This document shows, piece after piece, positions 20,808 to 33,576 of a stretch of DNA of 64,000 nt. Origin of the DNA: Spongilla lacustris (Eukaryota > Porifera > Demospongiae > Spongillida > Spongillidae); contig OX442417.1 in assembly GCA_949361645.1 (NCBI GenBank), forward strand, positions 4,942,819 to 5,006,818, read 5' to 3'. Below the pieces are notes generated by a model. That model was not told the origin of the DNA. It saw nothing but the letters and a program-made list of their open reading frames with translations, and made no database searches. A program made the translations under genes and the position numbers. Position 1 is the stretch's first letter, and the number at the start of each line of letters is the position of its first letter.

Positions 20808-22176
20808 ACTGTCAAGTCTCTACGCGAAAGAAACAAAGTTTTGGATCAATTTATGCAAGTTATGCAAGGAGCTACCTTGTACGGCCTATTACGTTTGACT
20901 AAGTAAACAGCTATATGGATGATTCAGCAGATATTCAGTTGCATCATATAACCTCACCCCGGCTACGTGTATTCTTAAAACAGTGTTGTGGTATATATAA
21001 TCACATCATGATCATAATGACCGATTATGTAAATTATATAGTATAACGAGCCACCAAAATATAGGGATTTGAATGTATTGTGCTCAAATTCGCGTCGATT
21101 ATGTCTAATTCAAACCCTGTGGTCAGAATTATCTGTAATCAGGCAGACGTGCATGATACGAGAATAAATTTATATCGCGATTACGATTATATCGCGATAT
21201 TTCAGTTTGTTATAATATGGCCATTATAAAGCGGAAATTTACGGACAGAATAATAGCGTATATGTACTAACAACAAAACCATTTATAAAAATAGTCATAT
21301 TAATTTAGTGTTGTAACGCAGGAAGATACGTTTCCTAACCGTGCAGGTAGGAGACGCCATCTTTTCTTCTTAAGTATGTTTCATTTGCGGTAGACTGAAC
21401 TGAAAAAGCCTTTTCAGATCTAGAAGGAGCCGTGGATGCATGCTGGAAGTCCTGGAACATGCAGCTAGATATAATTTTAGCTTAACTCTGTCATAAAGGT
21501 TTTAGCAACCAAAATAGCATGAAAGTGGGAGAAACCATAACCCTATGGGTGCCAAGGGCATATTTATATATCAGAGTCCAATGTGCATGATATCAGGACA
21601 TACATGTAAATGGATGTACAACAATAACTCCATTCTGCTCTTGAAGATGGATGCAATGAGTTTAGTAGGAGGAATATGGTACATGCATAAACTAATCATA
21701 GCAAGTAGTACAACTCTTCACATTTCAGCAAAACTGCATAAACTGTTACCAGTGCATCCCACAGGTCATATGCTATCATTGCTATGTGTGCACATTTTTG
21801 ATGTGGGAAAAACTAACGCAAGTATAGTTATCAGCAATTGACAGTTTATGGAGCAAATCATATACATGTACAGTACTTGAGTGACATGCAAACATTATTT
21901 GATACATGTAATGTACATGCACAAGGTACATAATTATATCATTATTATACACCGCATCTGGCACCCAAAGAGATAAAGTGAAGTGACTGGATGGGTAAGG
22001 GCAACGTTGGCATTTGCTATACTAAGAGCCACAAATCTGTGCATAAGAGGAAGCAGAGTGAAATGGAGAAGTGAAGTGCACATGGATGATGGGGCTATAG
22101 ACTACCCACATCAGCTTATGAATAGAATTTGTATGTGCTATGATGTATGTGCATGTACATATGCTGTCACACAACG
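20808..22176. other. Intergenic, upstream of the receptor gene
   Basis: AT-rich DNA with ATGTACATGTA-type short repeats and several short featureless frames. Sequence around 21795-21960 (CTAACGCAAGTATA, then TACATGTAC) has a distant inverted counterpart near 34.23 kb, suggesting old repeats. No gene is supported. Confidence 0.45.
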
Positions 22177-22887
22177 GATGGTCCCCCCAATAATTGGTCC
22201 CCCCGGACCATCCTTGGCAACTCCCCCCGGACCATCCGTGGCGCTGTGAACGGTCCCCCTAGGACCATCCATGGTGTTATAGATTGGTGATGGAAGGGGA
22301 GGCCGAGGGGCATTTTTTGCGATCTAAAACAAGATTCCACTTATCTATCATGCATGCGCAATGATGCGCGAAGGGCTAGCTATCGTATAGACCCTTTTCA
22401 TCGCGTGATCTAGTTTCATAAAAAATGATGTCATCGTTACGGACGCCATGATGGTGCACAGCTGGTCTATGAAAAGATGACTGGAAAACTATATAAACAA
22501 AGTGTTTGGAACAAATCCACTAGTACTGGGATTTCAACTGATGTGGTCATTGTGATGTATATCCTGGAGATTGCAGCAATGTATCCATCCCAACGCTTTA
22601 TGCTCTTTTTTTTTAAATCTCTAGGACCTTTCTTGATCACACAAATAATTCGGTAGAACGAAACATCTTTTTATTGCGCTCGTAACGATTGGAACAGCCT
22701 ATTTACTACGCACAATACCATGGCTACCTGTGCACCATCATGGCGGCTGATAATATTCATGGCAACTTGTTTATTAATTCACATGACTTGTGGCGTCACA
22801 TGAAAGGGGTCTATACCAATTGGATGCTGCATAATTAGTGAACTATATTTGGCGGGGGGGGGGGGGGGGGGGGGAAGCCGGGGCCCT

Positions 22888-22919
<32 letters not shown>

Positions 22920-23385
22920 TCCTGGATCCGCCAGTATACATACGAATACTGCACAATATTGTCAGCAGATTATATACAGGTAACTGTCTCAAAATGATTA
23001 GCTGTAAATTGGATGCATGTCGTTGCAAATGGTATCTCTCCGTCCAATACTGCGCTTGGAAGTTTTAGAACATTGAGCGTAACGAAGGAAATCTGTGCAC
23101 GCATGAAGAGTTGTATCACTTGTATGTCATCGAATTTGCAACAATAAAATTCCTTTTAAATTTGCTGATCGATATACTCGCCACTCATGCTCTGTCTCGA
23201 GAAATATGGCACGGATATGTTTCTTAACTCGTAAATCATTTTACGAATCTTACGTTTTATGGTCAGCTCGAAAAGGTTGACATATTTGTCTACAAAAGGG
23301 GGACCATATGTAACAGAGAGAGACCATGGGTGGTGACCATGGATGGTCCGGGGGGGGGGACCGTCTGTAGCACCATGGACGGTCC
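22177..23385. mobile_element. Palindromic GGTCC-rich element, nested G/C-run insert
   Basis: The left part (22177-22270) and right part (23325-23385) are inverted, GC-rich sequences built from GGACCATCC / GGATGGTCC blocks, with short palindromes such as GGTCCCCCCGGACC. The interior is AT-rich without a transposase frame. It abuts the TATATTGTCC element that follows. Edges are approximate. Confidence 0.5.
22852..22935. repeat. G-run / C-run hairpin with GGATCCGCC end
   Basis: A run of about 22 G, the palindrome CCGGGGCCC, then about 27 C and CTCCTCCTGGATCCGCCAG. It resembles a collapsed copy of the G/C-run element at 11.8 kb reduced to its ends. Such runs are prone to assembly error. Confidence 0.6.
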
Positions 23386-24421
23386 GACCGGTCCGGTCGG
23401 ACCGGTGTCGTAGTATATATTGTCCCCCCTTATATTGTCCCCCCGGACAATATAGCCTAGGGTATAATGTCCCCCGGACATTATAGCCTAGGCTATATTG
23501 TCCCCCACGGACAATATACCCTAGCATATAATGTCCCCCCCCCCCCCCCCCCCCCCCCCTGGTGAAACTGTCCCCCCACCCGGAAACTATACCCTAGGGT
23601 GTATTGTCCCCCTCTGAGCATCTGTTATATAAACACCCGCCTAACATGCGTAATAATGTAGTGGCAAACGCCAATGCAAACACATCACAATCATTAGAAC
23701 CTTTTTGCCTTTAGGGTGGAGAGCAACATCAATGTTGTGTCATTAGCTCGCTGGCAGTTATCACAATTAAGATTTCAAACTGACGTATATACCATCAATC
23801 ATATCTTCACCAAAAAATCTCGAGGTAACCTTCTCCAGAGTTTTGTACCTCCCCAAATGCAAACATAATTATCAGCACTTTGATAGTAAAACAGGATCTA
23901 TTAATTATCAACCTTACTTTGCGTTCAAATATATTTACAGTGTTTAAAATGGATCTTTTCTAGAATAGCCGCCATTCTATAGTGATGCATGACAGCGATA
24001 GCGCTTGTGATGACGCGATGACGCTCCTCTTCTGCTGTTATACTCAATCGCCGTTCTTCCGCCGCGCCGAAACCGAAGAGGCATAATAGTAAAGGACACC
24101 AGTCCAGATATGACTCGAAAGTTAAGCTTCGCTTTTCCTCTGAAATATCACTTTTGGTCTTTGGAATACCCAGTTGGATAACTACCATTACCATGCAAGA
24201 GTACAACCAGCTAGGCTATATTGACCACCTCCCACCCTTCTCCCATTTTGGCACCCCACCCCCACCCCCCTTGTTGCGTTAATCGGGGGGGGGGGGGGGG
24301 GGGGGGGGGACAATATACCCTAGGTTATAGTGTGTCCGGGGAGGGGGACAGTATATCCAGGGGGGGGGGGGGGGGGGGGGACAATATATCCTAGGGTATA
24401 TTGTCCGGGGGACAATATAAC
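23386..24421. mobile_element. Short member of the CCGGTGTCG / TATATTGTCC element family
   Basis: The left end (about 23399-23590) and right end (about 24285-24421) are inverted arrays of TATATTGTCCCCC and GGGGGACAATATA with poly-C/poly-G runs. The interior 23700-24260 matches the 51.9-55.5 kb copy in several blocks: CCTTCTCCAGAGTTTTG, GATGACGCGATGACGCTC and CTTTGGAATACCCAGTTGG. No transposase is visible. Its right end fuses directly to the first base of pseudogene copy A. Confidence 0.75.
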
Positions 24422-25086
24422 CTAGCCAATGCGCATTATGCCTTACCCTCGAACAAGCCCTGGCAAACGTCACATCAAACACGGAATTGCTATTAATGCC
24501 AGGATTACATGTGCTGCAGAGTTTCTCGTTGCTTCAAGACGTCTCGAACGTTACCCTGAGCGGTACTGGTGACGCTTCGCAGGCTGTTATCACGTGCATT
24601 GGCGGTGTGGGGCTCGGGGCGGTGAACCTTACTAGTTTACGAGTAATGAACCTGACCGTTGATGGATGTGGCTTGGACGGAACAAACCTTGATGATGTTA
24701 TTACATATCTCAACAAATCCGTGGACCTTTTCTATTCAAGATAGCCGTCTTCTTGGGACAGTGTCGAGACGTCAATTTTGAAAACGTCATCATAAATGGA
24801 ATAGCCGGCATCGGCTTGTTGGTCATCAACGCGATCGGAAATTGTTCGTTCAAAGGAGTTGATTTTGTTGGAAATTCGAATTGGGATGGAACAAATTGTT
24901 ACCCTAGATTTGGAGATTACAGCAAAGTCGGGGGCGGAGCCGTTTTTCTGTACCAAGACGTCCGACTACAAACCGGAATACGCCGCGGAGTTCAGATCCA
25001 CTACCAACCAGCTGAACTTGGATCAAAGCACGTTCGTCAAAAACAGAGCGTGTTCTTCTCAAGCAATAACCCAATACTATACAGGG

Positions 25087-26050
25087 TGATCCAAAAGTCG
25101 CGCAAAATGTTTGAATTGGTATAACTCCAGAACTGAACATTGTAAAATTATGCTGTTTGAAGTAAAAATCATGCCAATGATTAACTTAAAGCTATTAATA
25201 TGTAGTTATTAAAAGTTATTATTAAGTTTATTTAATACATGCCAATGCATTGATCAACAAGCAACAACCCCCAGAGAGTGTGTAAAAATTAATTTTTATA
25301 GCTATTAATATTACTTATCACGTGATCTACCTTATCTAAGGTTTTTGCGGGAAAACCCCCGCTCAAAGTCAAGCTATAGCATATAAATCATGCCTGGTGC
25401 CTAACGAAGCCAAATGTTTAAAACGGAATTTATTAATTTCCGTTAATTGGACTTGTGAAAAGCAGAGTTTGAATTATTACACCCGTAGAGGAAGTCATAC
25501 TCTAATTGTGGAACTAACAATTGCATTGATTCGTGTTTTGGAAGCAGAGTTTAAAGCTGTTGAAGTTAGGCAGCGCTTACGCATGCGCAGTATCCATATA
25601 AAATAATGTTAGGTCCGAGAACGAGAGTTCCTCACGTGAACATAATAGAATAATTATCGCATTCACGTGATACATTGCCACAACACAGCCCCACCCTCCT
25701 AAACTTTGCATCTCTGCAACATCATATTGCGGGCACTTTGCATTCACCTATGCGAATAGTCATCGTGGCCCATGCAGATGCAGGAGCAAATATTGTAAAA
25801 CCCAGTGTTTTTACCATCAATGACCCCAAGCCGTTAAATAAGTTGTTTCCCAGGCAGTGCTTCAGTGCTTTAAAAACACAGCATCTTTAATTTATAGAAC
25901 CCAAATCACGCCATACCGCGCCGTTTGTAACAGCAGTAACGGTTTTAATAACAAACCAAACTCGGTGGGCATCATTTCAATTCGATCCATCGATCCGGCA
26001 AGTACGCGCGTACAGCAGCTACACGGGTGCATGTAACCACGTAGAGCAGA
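25087..26050. mobile_element. Insertion in copy A
   Basis: Comparison with copy B (about 36148-36237) shows about 0.96 kb of extra DNA here. Its left edge after CTATA reads CAGGGTGATCCAAAAGTCG, a form typical of mariner-type ends (CAGGGTG..CCAAAAGT). No matching right end was found, so this may be a truncated or composite insertion. About 75 bp of copy B is missing opposite it. Confidence 0.6.
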
Positions 26051-26296
26051 ACGTGATTTGCTGTGGCCTTTCAAATATCAAATTCTTGCTTTGAGTCCAA
26101 CACTGCGTACGTTGCTGGTGCAGCATTTGTAGGAATCTTCACGTACGCTAGAAACTCCTCCATTGCATTCATCAATTGCATATTTGTCTCCAACGCAGCG
26201 ACGTATCTTGGAGGAGGAATCGGACTGCTAAATGATATGGACCGATATGATGGCAGCGTTATCACGGAGCAAGGAACTATCAAGACTGTTGTTGTA

Positions 26297-26570
26297 ACAA
26301 GATATAAAAACATTCTCTCTGAGAAAGTTAGTGGTATATAGGATTTGAAGGCAATGGTGGTGTAAAAAGGAAGGGAACAAGGGATCAACGATGGTACAAA
26401 TTTTTATTTAGCACTTTTGTAGTATGTATAAATTTTACATTGCTAAATATAGGACTATTCAAAAAATTTGTACCATCGTTGATCCCTTGTTCCCTTCCTT
26501 TTTACACCACCATTGCCTTCAAATCCTATATACCACTAACTTTCTCAGAGAGAATGTTTTTATATCTTGT
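26297..26570. mobile_element. MITE with about 108-bp inverted arms
   Basis: Arms at 26297-26404 and 26462-26570 begin ACAAGATATAAAAACATTCT and share GGGAACAAGGGATCAACGAT at their inner ends; the loop is about 57 bp. A second copy lies at 33816-34079 and a partial one at about 33577-33645. It is absent from copy B, so it inserted after the duplication or only in A. Confidence 0.85.
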
Positions 26571-27440
26571 TTCATTCATTTTTTTTGTGTGGCTACTAGT
26601 ATACAGGTGTACATGTACTTTGCAACCCGTACATACTATAAGTACAATGTACAATGTGTGACAAAATCCAGCCGTTGTAATTTCCATGTTTATTGCCTAG
26701 CAACACAATATTTACAGTTATGTTACATTTGCAGCTGTTCTAGATCGAAACTCGCGCGCCAAGCTTTGCCTCTTAGAAGCTCGTTTCTCGTCTGAGTTCA
26801 GTTCATAACGCCGCCTCTTAGAAGTTCGCACCGCAATTCTTTTTCTGTTGCCACCTCTTAGAAGCTCGGTTCGACTCCAGATTTGCTATGTACATATCAC
26901 GAGCAGACGCCCACCTTTGTTCAGCATCAGCATCGTACCGAACTTGGGAGGACTCTAACTCATAGTCTCGATTTAGGACGTATTCCTCGTGCATTTTGAC
27001 AACGCCAATAATGGTACCATAAATGTCTAATTATACGTATAGGTATTGTCATGGAAACGCTTTTGTCCTCGGACGTAATTATTGCTTCATACCAAACATG
27101 TATATCTGACATCAAGGGGCAGTCGGTAGGATTTTTCTAGATTTTTTGGTGTAACTGGCGCTCTTTAAAACCTTTCCTATCACGAGTTATACTCACCCAT
27201 AAAGACGACTATGGACAAATCAAGGTCTGGGAACGAGAACTACGACCTTTTTTTTTGTTCTCTTAAACTAAACGGTTTGGCGACTTGAACAAAGTATGAA
27301 AATGATCGTCTTTCCATTGTCACTCGATAGCAATAAAGAGCTACACTATCCGTTTCTCGGTTCGTGAGTTATACGCGAATCGCGTTTTTAAATGATATTC
27401 ATGATACGGCACAAATCCTATATGAGAGTTACTGCCGTAA
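26571..27440 (-). mobile_element. Second insertion in copy A with relic coding sequence
   Basis: About 870 bp absent from copy B. On the minus strand a short frame reads YVLNRDYELESSQVRYDADA then EQRWASARDMYIANLESNRA, resembling the charged repeats of some transposon-borne genes. CTCTTAGAAGCTCG occurs three times near 26770-26865. The element type is not determined. Confidence 0.45.
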
Positions 27441-30087
27441 CTCTCGATAAATGGTTCAACATTTGAGCGTTGTTCTGCATCGAATATAGGAGCCGCCATT
27501 TTCCTCACTTCAACCCGTTTTTCGAATAGGATAGTTTCGGATTCTGTCCGCATTCTTCTCGTGCAAAGTATCCTACGTCGGAATATAGGTAGGTTGGGTT
27601 CATATGGTGGAGTTGTTATTGACTACAGAGAAGCACTTGCCGACGGAAGACATTTGGGAATGCAGTTGGAGATTTCAGATACGGTGATCAGCGAATCATC
27701 ATGGACATGCAGCCTTTCCGCACCAATAAACAAGCCGGTTGCAGCTGTTTATGTATACCGTATATGAACGTGACGCTGAGCGGAAGCACTCGTATAAGGG
27801 ACAATTCTATGACCGGGCTTACTGCCAGCGGTGGAGTGATCGGTATTCATGGCAACATTGATTTCATAAATAATACTGGAGTGTTTGGAGGTGCAATGAA
27901 CCTACGTGCATTTTCTTTCCTCGTTTTCACTAGCAATTCATCTCTTCGAATGATAAACAACACGGCCCTAGTACTTGGAGGTGCTCTCTATGTCGATCTG
28001 GAAAGCAACGAATATTTCGAGCAATGTTTCCTCTATTTTGGTCACGACCAGATTGCCTACTGCTCCGATTGCTCTAATCTAGAGCTTATCGTGGCAGTGA
28101 TATCTATGGCTCGACACTTATTCACTCTCAGTGGGCAGGTGATTATTATCCAACATATGTATATAGATTTAAACCAGCTCTTCCCCACCGTATTCAACTT
28201 CGACAAATTGCCAAAGGGGGTAGAAACATTATAGGGCTGCCCAACTGTCTAGAGATCACACCTAAGCAGCCTGTGTACCCATTGTCACCAGGACAAAGCA
28301 TCGTCCTGAACGTCACTACCTATGAGGATCTTGATCAAAGGAGAGCAGATATTCTTTCTTCATTTGTTGTTTACACCGTAAATAATATTGCAAATAATTA
28401 CACCTTTTTACTGAACGGTGCCACCAGCTGTAGTTAGCATTGATGAGACGAATACTAATTTATCTCTCACCTTACTTGCTGTTAATGATACTCCTGAAAT
28501 CATTACATTGCAAATTTATTCTACTATCCTTTTCATTAGCGAAACCATCACTGCGCAAGTACGCAATTGTCCGGATGGGTTTGAATTTAACAATACAACA
28601 CAGACATGCCAATGTACGCAATTGCTGGCTGATAGAGGGATAACTTGCAATGAAGCATCTCTTGCATTTTTTGTTCCATATGGAAAATGGTTAGGCTATG
28701 TGGATTGTCATTTAACTGTTTTACCTACTTGTCCTGCAAAGTACTGTCAATATTGCACTTTCAACACTACAGCCTGTACAAATGATACTGTTGTGGTTAA
28801 AAATGAATCATTTGATGTACAGTGTCTTTCTGTTCTCAACAGAGGAGGGATTGGTTGCAGAACTTGTAAAGCCAACTACTCAGAGACATTTGGCATCAAT
28901 TCTTTATGCATGCAGTGTACAAACAAATATCTCCTTATAATTGTGGGGGGACTTCTTGCTGGAGTGATGCTTACCTGGGGAATTGCCTATTTGAAATTGA
29001 CTGTATCTCTGGGATGCATCCATGGAATCTTGTTTTACTGCAATATTTTGAGTGTTTATTTTGGTCAGTTGGCCTCAAGCTGCAGTCAATTCAGGATATT
29101 TCTTGTTGTTTGCATCATGGCTGACTCTTAACATTAGTGTTGATACCAGTTTCTACAATGGCATGTCTGCTGTTGGGCGTGTTGGCTTTGGGTTCATATT
29201 TATTTGGCATTCTACTTGCCATCACTTTTATAGCTCGTTTTGAAGTTTCTGTATGCCGTAGAAGATCATGTAGTGTTGTGCACTTCTCCACTGTTCAGAT
29301 GTTTGCTACGCTCCTCATACTGTGCTACACTCTTCTAATGGAGGCTACTGTGGAGGCTCTAGCACCATATATGGTGACTAGCATCGATGGTAATGCAACC
29401 TTGAGATGGTTTGCAGATCTTGAAGTCAGGTACTTTTCAGACCCAGGTCACATTGCTGTAGGGATCATTGCAATATCAGTTGCCATTCTTTACATTATAC
29501 CACTTCCATTAGTGCTGCTCTTTCCCAGACTGTCATATGAGTTACGATTTCTACGTCTTCTGAAACCACTGTATGATATTGTCTGGGATCCATTTAAACC
29601 CCACTTGCGTTGCTGGTTGTCCTTTCAGTTGTGGTTCACTACAGGTGCGTTTGCCTTGCAGTACTTCGCGCAACCACCTAGTAATATCTTTGCTGCCTTG
29701 ATTTTGCTGATTGTCAGTTTATTCATGCTGCTGTCCCTGAGACCATACAAAAGTGAATGGGTTAACACATTTGATTCATTTTTCCTCCTTGATATGATTA
29801 TTATCTTTGCCGGGGCTTTGTTTTACAACAAATCCATGCCCCATGCAATAAGTGATAGCTTCACTGACCATGCAGGATATCTTCACCTTGGTGTTCGTGT
29901 TTATTGCCTACCTCTCCTTTGAGCACTGTTTTTGTACCACATGTTCCAGAAATTTGTACGGCGCAACTGCCGAGTAGCCAGTGCCAGGAAAGGTGCTAGT
30001 AACCTTATGCAACAAGTTCATCGCACAGAGATGGCCGACAGGATTACTACTTATAGCGTTTTACGTGAACCGTTATTAGAAAACTGA

Positions 30088-30621
30088 TAAACACTCTCTG
30101 AGGTTACTGTGGACAGTAATGCTATTATTGTTTGCAACTTTATCATACTGAAACATGATTTCATGCATGTACAGCTAGTGTGATGGCTATATATATATAT
30201 ATATAATATTATAATTATAGTTATATATATATTATTATATATATATAATTATCATAATATTATATGTCATGTAGTGTGGAATAATTTGAGCTGAAATTGT
30301 ACAAGCATCCACAATTAACTATAGAATTGTGCGCACATGCAGTACAACAGGTAGTAGAGATAGCTTGTTAGTAAGCATCGCAAATTGTGTTAATCATAGT
30401 CCTACCGTCTTTAAACAGTATGTATTTAACACTCCTTGGTTCCTGAGGAAAAGAATCTGAGATCCAATCCCATACAATGCACGTCTTTTGATCGCTTACT
30501 TCCTGCTCACACCATTGGATGGCGCGGTAGTCTGACTCTAAAGAGTCTAGTAAATAGAGGAGTTACACCTAAAACATGCGCACGCGTCATGTATTGCTTA
30601 GTTACTTACCTCACGTCATAT
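30088..30621. other. AT-rich flank of copy A
   Basis: Contains a long TA-repeat palindromic stretch at about 30189-30265 (TATATATA and ATAATATTAT). The first 200 bp resemble the sequence after copy B (CTCTGAGGTTACTGTGGACAG versus CTCTGATGGCTACTGTGGACAG-like), so the duplication includes 3' flank. No gene is present. Confidence 0.6.
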
Positions 30622-30722
30622 GGACCTTCACACTATTATATTTGCTGTCAGTGTAATTATAAATAGCAACAGTGTTGCTATTTATAATTACACTGACAGC
30701 AAATATAATAGTGTGAAGGTCC
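30622..30722. repeat. Perfect palindrome, 50-bp arms, 1-bp spacer
   Basis: GGACCTTCACACTATTATAT... at 30622-30671 is followed after a single G by its exact complement at 30673-30722. It would form a very stable cruciform or hairpin. It is part of, or the tip of, a repeat whose GTGTGAAGGTCAC-like motif recurs downstream at 30.97-31.15 kb. Confidence 0.9.
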
Positions 30723-30965
30723 CCTTTTCTTTCGTGTGAACGTAGTACACAATGCAATAGACACGCCAAATCTAGTGTGACTGTCACACCCAAGCGCCGA
30801 TGATTTCACCGCAGAAGGGGAAAAAAAAGGGGGAAAAAAAAGGCGAACCCGTGACCATCTGCACTACAACCCTGTAACTAATTCCACAAGCTATCACGAC
30901 ATAAATTGTTTTTATATAACTAAATTACCCTTTATCCCGATTAGTAATAAAACTAAACCTGAATA

Positions 30966-31150
30966 AAGGTCACACCAAATAACGGAGTGACTTCACACGA
31001 ACTCACTCGATGGTGTGATATCACACCAAACATAAAATTTAGTGTGAAGGTCACACCAAATAACGGAGTGAATTCACGTGAACGAGCTCGATGATGTGAT
31101 ATGACTGATATCACAAGAAAGATAACTGAAATTTAGTGCGACGGTCACCC
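30966..31150. repeat. Two-copy tandem repeat with internal dyads
   Basis: Two units of about 82-93 bp each begin AAGGTCACACCAAATAACGG and include TGTGATATCACA-type palindromes and a variable middle. They share TTTAGTGTGAAGGTCAC edges with the nearby palindrome. No coding potential. Confidence 0.75.
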
Positions 31151-31624
31151 TTTTTAAATCGTACTACGTATACGGGTGATTATAGGTGACATTCGCACCT
31201 TTTTATTTGCTGTGTATGTATACAAACTTAATAAAAGTTGCTATAAATGTATACCACTCAGTCGTTGCTCGTTCCGGTCTGGTTATTGTCTGTCTCGCCA
31301 TGGGTACCCACGCGGTGTAAATTTATAGCAATGTACATGTATGCATGAATAGTGATGTAAGACGTGCGTGTGACATTGCAACCTACTGAATAAATTAACC
31401 ACGCATAAAAAAATAATTTTCATTATAATTACTTAGAGTTATGGAGCACCATACATGTACTAGTCTCGAGCTCGTACACTATAGTTAGCGGGACTCAAGT
31501 TCATCGATATCCCGTCGCTCATTGTATAATTGGTTTAATCGTTTTTATTTACTTGTATAAGCAGCATGGGGTTGGATAATTGCAAATTTTGACAGTAATT
31601 TACCCACGTGGAGATTTGCTGCCG
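31151..31624. other. Gene-poor interval
   Basis: AT-rich DNA with no supported gene or repeat structure. Confidence 0.45.
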
Positions 31625-32700
31625 GGTGGATCAAATGCGTCAGTCACCAAGAGGAGCTCCTGACCAAGATATTTCTTTCCATCACAAAATTCCTGTTCCT
31701 GTGAAGATGTCTGATGCAGTCTTTCAAGCAGCTTCTTTAACTATTAATAGAAGGCAAGTGTTAGCTGGGTTGGAAAATTAATATATAAAGTAGCCATAAT
31801 TTGGACTAATTTGTCCCACCATGACCGAATGTTTTCTATCTGGCCACAAGATGCTGCATCGTCTGCATACCATATCTGTTTGATTGCATCATCAGAACTG
31901 ATAGTGAATTGATTTGTGGTAAAAGCGCCAATGCGTACTGACATAGGCATTGCCAAAGGATCACCTTGGGTTTTCCTTCTTCTGATAAAAGCCTTTCCCA
32001 CCTATGAACAATATAATCACGATTGGTGTTAATCAAGAGAACACTGGATAAAAATGTGCTGTATGTTGCGGAGTGTCGTTTGTCGATATATAGAATTAAA
32101 GGCATTTGTCGCATCAACGATCGAGAAGCACTGGTTCTACTTCAGGTGAACGAAACAGTTTCTGTATCACATGCACTGCTGCTTCACATCCCGATTCTTG
32201 CCCAGCACAGAGCTGCATCGGTCCCGCAGGCCGCAGCCATATGCATAAGAATATCATCCTTAAATGTGGATAATAATATAGATATTTGATACAAATATCT
32301 ATGATAATATACAGCTCTTGCAATGATACGTCGAAGGGTTTCACCGTTTCACACCTGGGTACTTGTCTAATGCAATGAGTCTATACGCAAGAAGCGCTGA
32401 TAAACCCTCAGGGTCCACACACAAAATCAGAGCAAAGGCGTCTGGTAACAGCTGCAAAGCTTTACAGAGGTCAATCGAGGCATCATGATGCATCTGTTTC
32501 CTTAACTTGCGGCAGCATCCAGGCCAGAGGGCCCTGGATCTTATATGCTGCATAAAGAATTTTGACACCATCAATTTGGTCAAAATGATTTGGTGATGCG
32601 GGGTCATCATTTACAAGGGTAGATGGAACAGGTGTAGATTTAGAAGGATGTTTTTGCCTTAATGGTTTAGGGAAAGAGAACCACCACATCCAGCTTCATA
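31625..32700 (-). pseudogene. Reverse transcriptase relic
   Basis: On the minus strand, fragments in several frames follow the order of a retroelement polymerase: a helical stretch ending LIALDKYPGVKR, then LCAGQESGCEAAVHVIQKLF, then broken DATNAF-like sequence, [18 protein letters not shown] (the QGDP motif) and [20 protein letters not shown] (the YADD catalytic motif). At least three frame changes and stops break it, so it is dead. An LTR-less or DIRS-like source is possible; the lineage cannot be set by eye. Decayed flanking sequence may extend to about 32880. Confidence 0.75.
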
Positions 32701-33159
32701 ACTATCCTGTGATACCATTCAGAGAGCTGCTTTTATTTTTTCTTGCATCATAAAATGAGCAAACATTCTGGCCTGTCTCTCATCAGCAGTGTTGTTCTTT
32801 TCAATTTGTCTTTATAGAGTTTTTGGATCGATCTGCCTTCCGGCATCAATATCACCTATGCACCAGAGGTGATACAACTGGTAAGATTCTGAGCTTCTAG
32901 AATTGCATGTTACAAGTCATTGGTCTTCTGGAAAATAGCCATCCAAAAAATCTTAAAACACCAGCAGTTCAATTTAAAGACAAAAACAAAGTGTGTTTGC
33001 TGTAAGTGTTAATAAATTATACACAAAGAAATTAATGTTTGTAGCATGTGTGGTAGCTCAAAAGACAGTTTTGGGCACCTTCCATCAACAAGGGACTTCC
33101 AACAATTATATCAAATGAGTAGAAATATGCATTATTTACAATATGCTAATTGAAAGACC

Positions 33160-33576
33160 ACCGAAATGAGATCCAAGTTGTTACTGCAAAGATTGCCACT
33201 GACGTTTCAGACATTTGGAGCGCAGGACTTCAACCTAACTCAAAAAGAATTGTTTTAGTGTAAAAGGAAACTTGGACCTCAGCATATTTGCTGATGGAGT
33301 TCCATTATTCAAAATCATTTCACATGAGTTTATGGCCTGTATACATAGTGATCCTAAATACACCACCCTTAATCCATTACAATGCTGCAAATACTATTTT
33401 AGTAGTCTTATGGTGTGGTCCAGAAAAAGCCCAAATGGAACTTTTATTTCATCCAGTTGTGGATATTTTAAATACTCTGCTAATGCTAAAAGCTGGTAAT
33501 CCGGGCTAAAGTTCTAATTGGAATTTTTGATATGATTGCAAAGGGTCCAATAGTGGGGATTACACAGTTCAATTCT
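33160..33576 (+). pseudogene. Second, degenerate Tnp2-like transposase fragment
   Basis: Frames here read LWPVYIVILNTPPLIHYNAA and VVLWCGPEKAQMELLFHPVV, closely matching FWPVYAVILNLPPSIRYNAA and AIWCGPNKPSMQLLFQPVI of the transposase at 47.6 kb, but with stops and frame changes. The relic ends in a partial copy of the MITE seen at 26.3 kb (about 33577-33645). Confidence 0.8.

Larger units (their letters stand above)
24422..30087 (+). pseudogene. Membrane beta-helix protein pseudogene, copy A
   Basis: Copy A parallels copy B over most of its length but lacks the signal-peptide region, starting at CTAGCCAATGC next to an element. Recognisable parts in order: beta-helix-like repeats rich in Asn/Gly (LTGLR-, INNTALVLGGALYVDL); a cysteine-rich stalk (CPDGFEFNN ... 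CRTCKANYSETFG ... CMQC); and C-terminal hydrophobic segments beginning LLIIVGGLLAGVMLTWGIAYL. Three insertions (25087-26050, 26297-26570, 26571-27440) plus frameshifts near 24745, 28230, 28400, 29130 and 29920 break it. The intact form would be a large surface protein with multiple C-terminal helices; its function is unknown to me. Beta-helix plus multi-helix architecture is inferred from repeat pattern and hydrophobicity. Confidence 0.8.

Noticed and set aside
22843..23068. Gly-rich and Pro-rich frames at 22.85-23.07 kb
   Set aside because: Products of the G-run and C-run pair; no other coding evidence.
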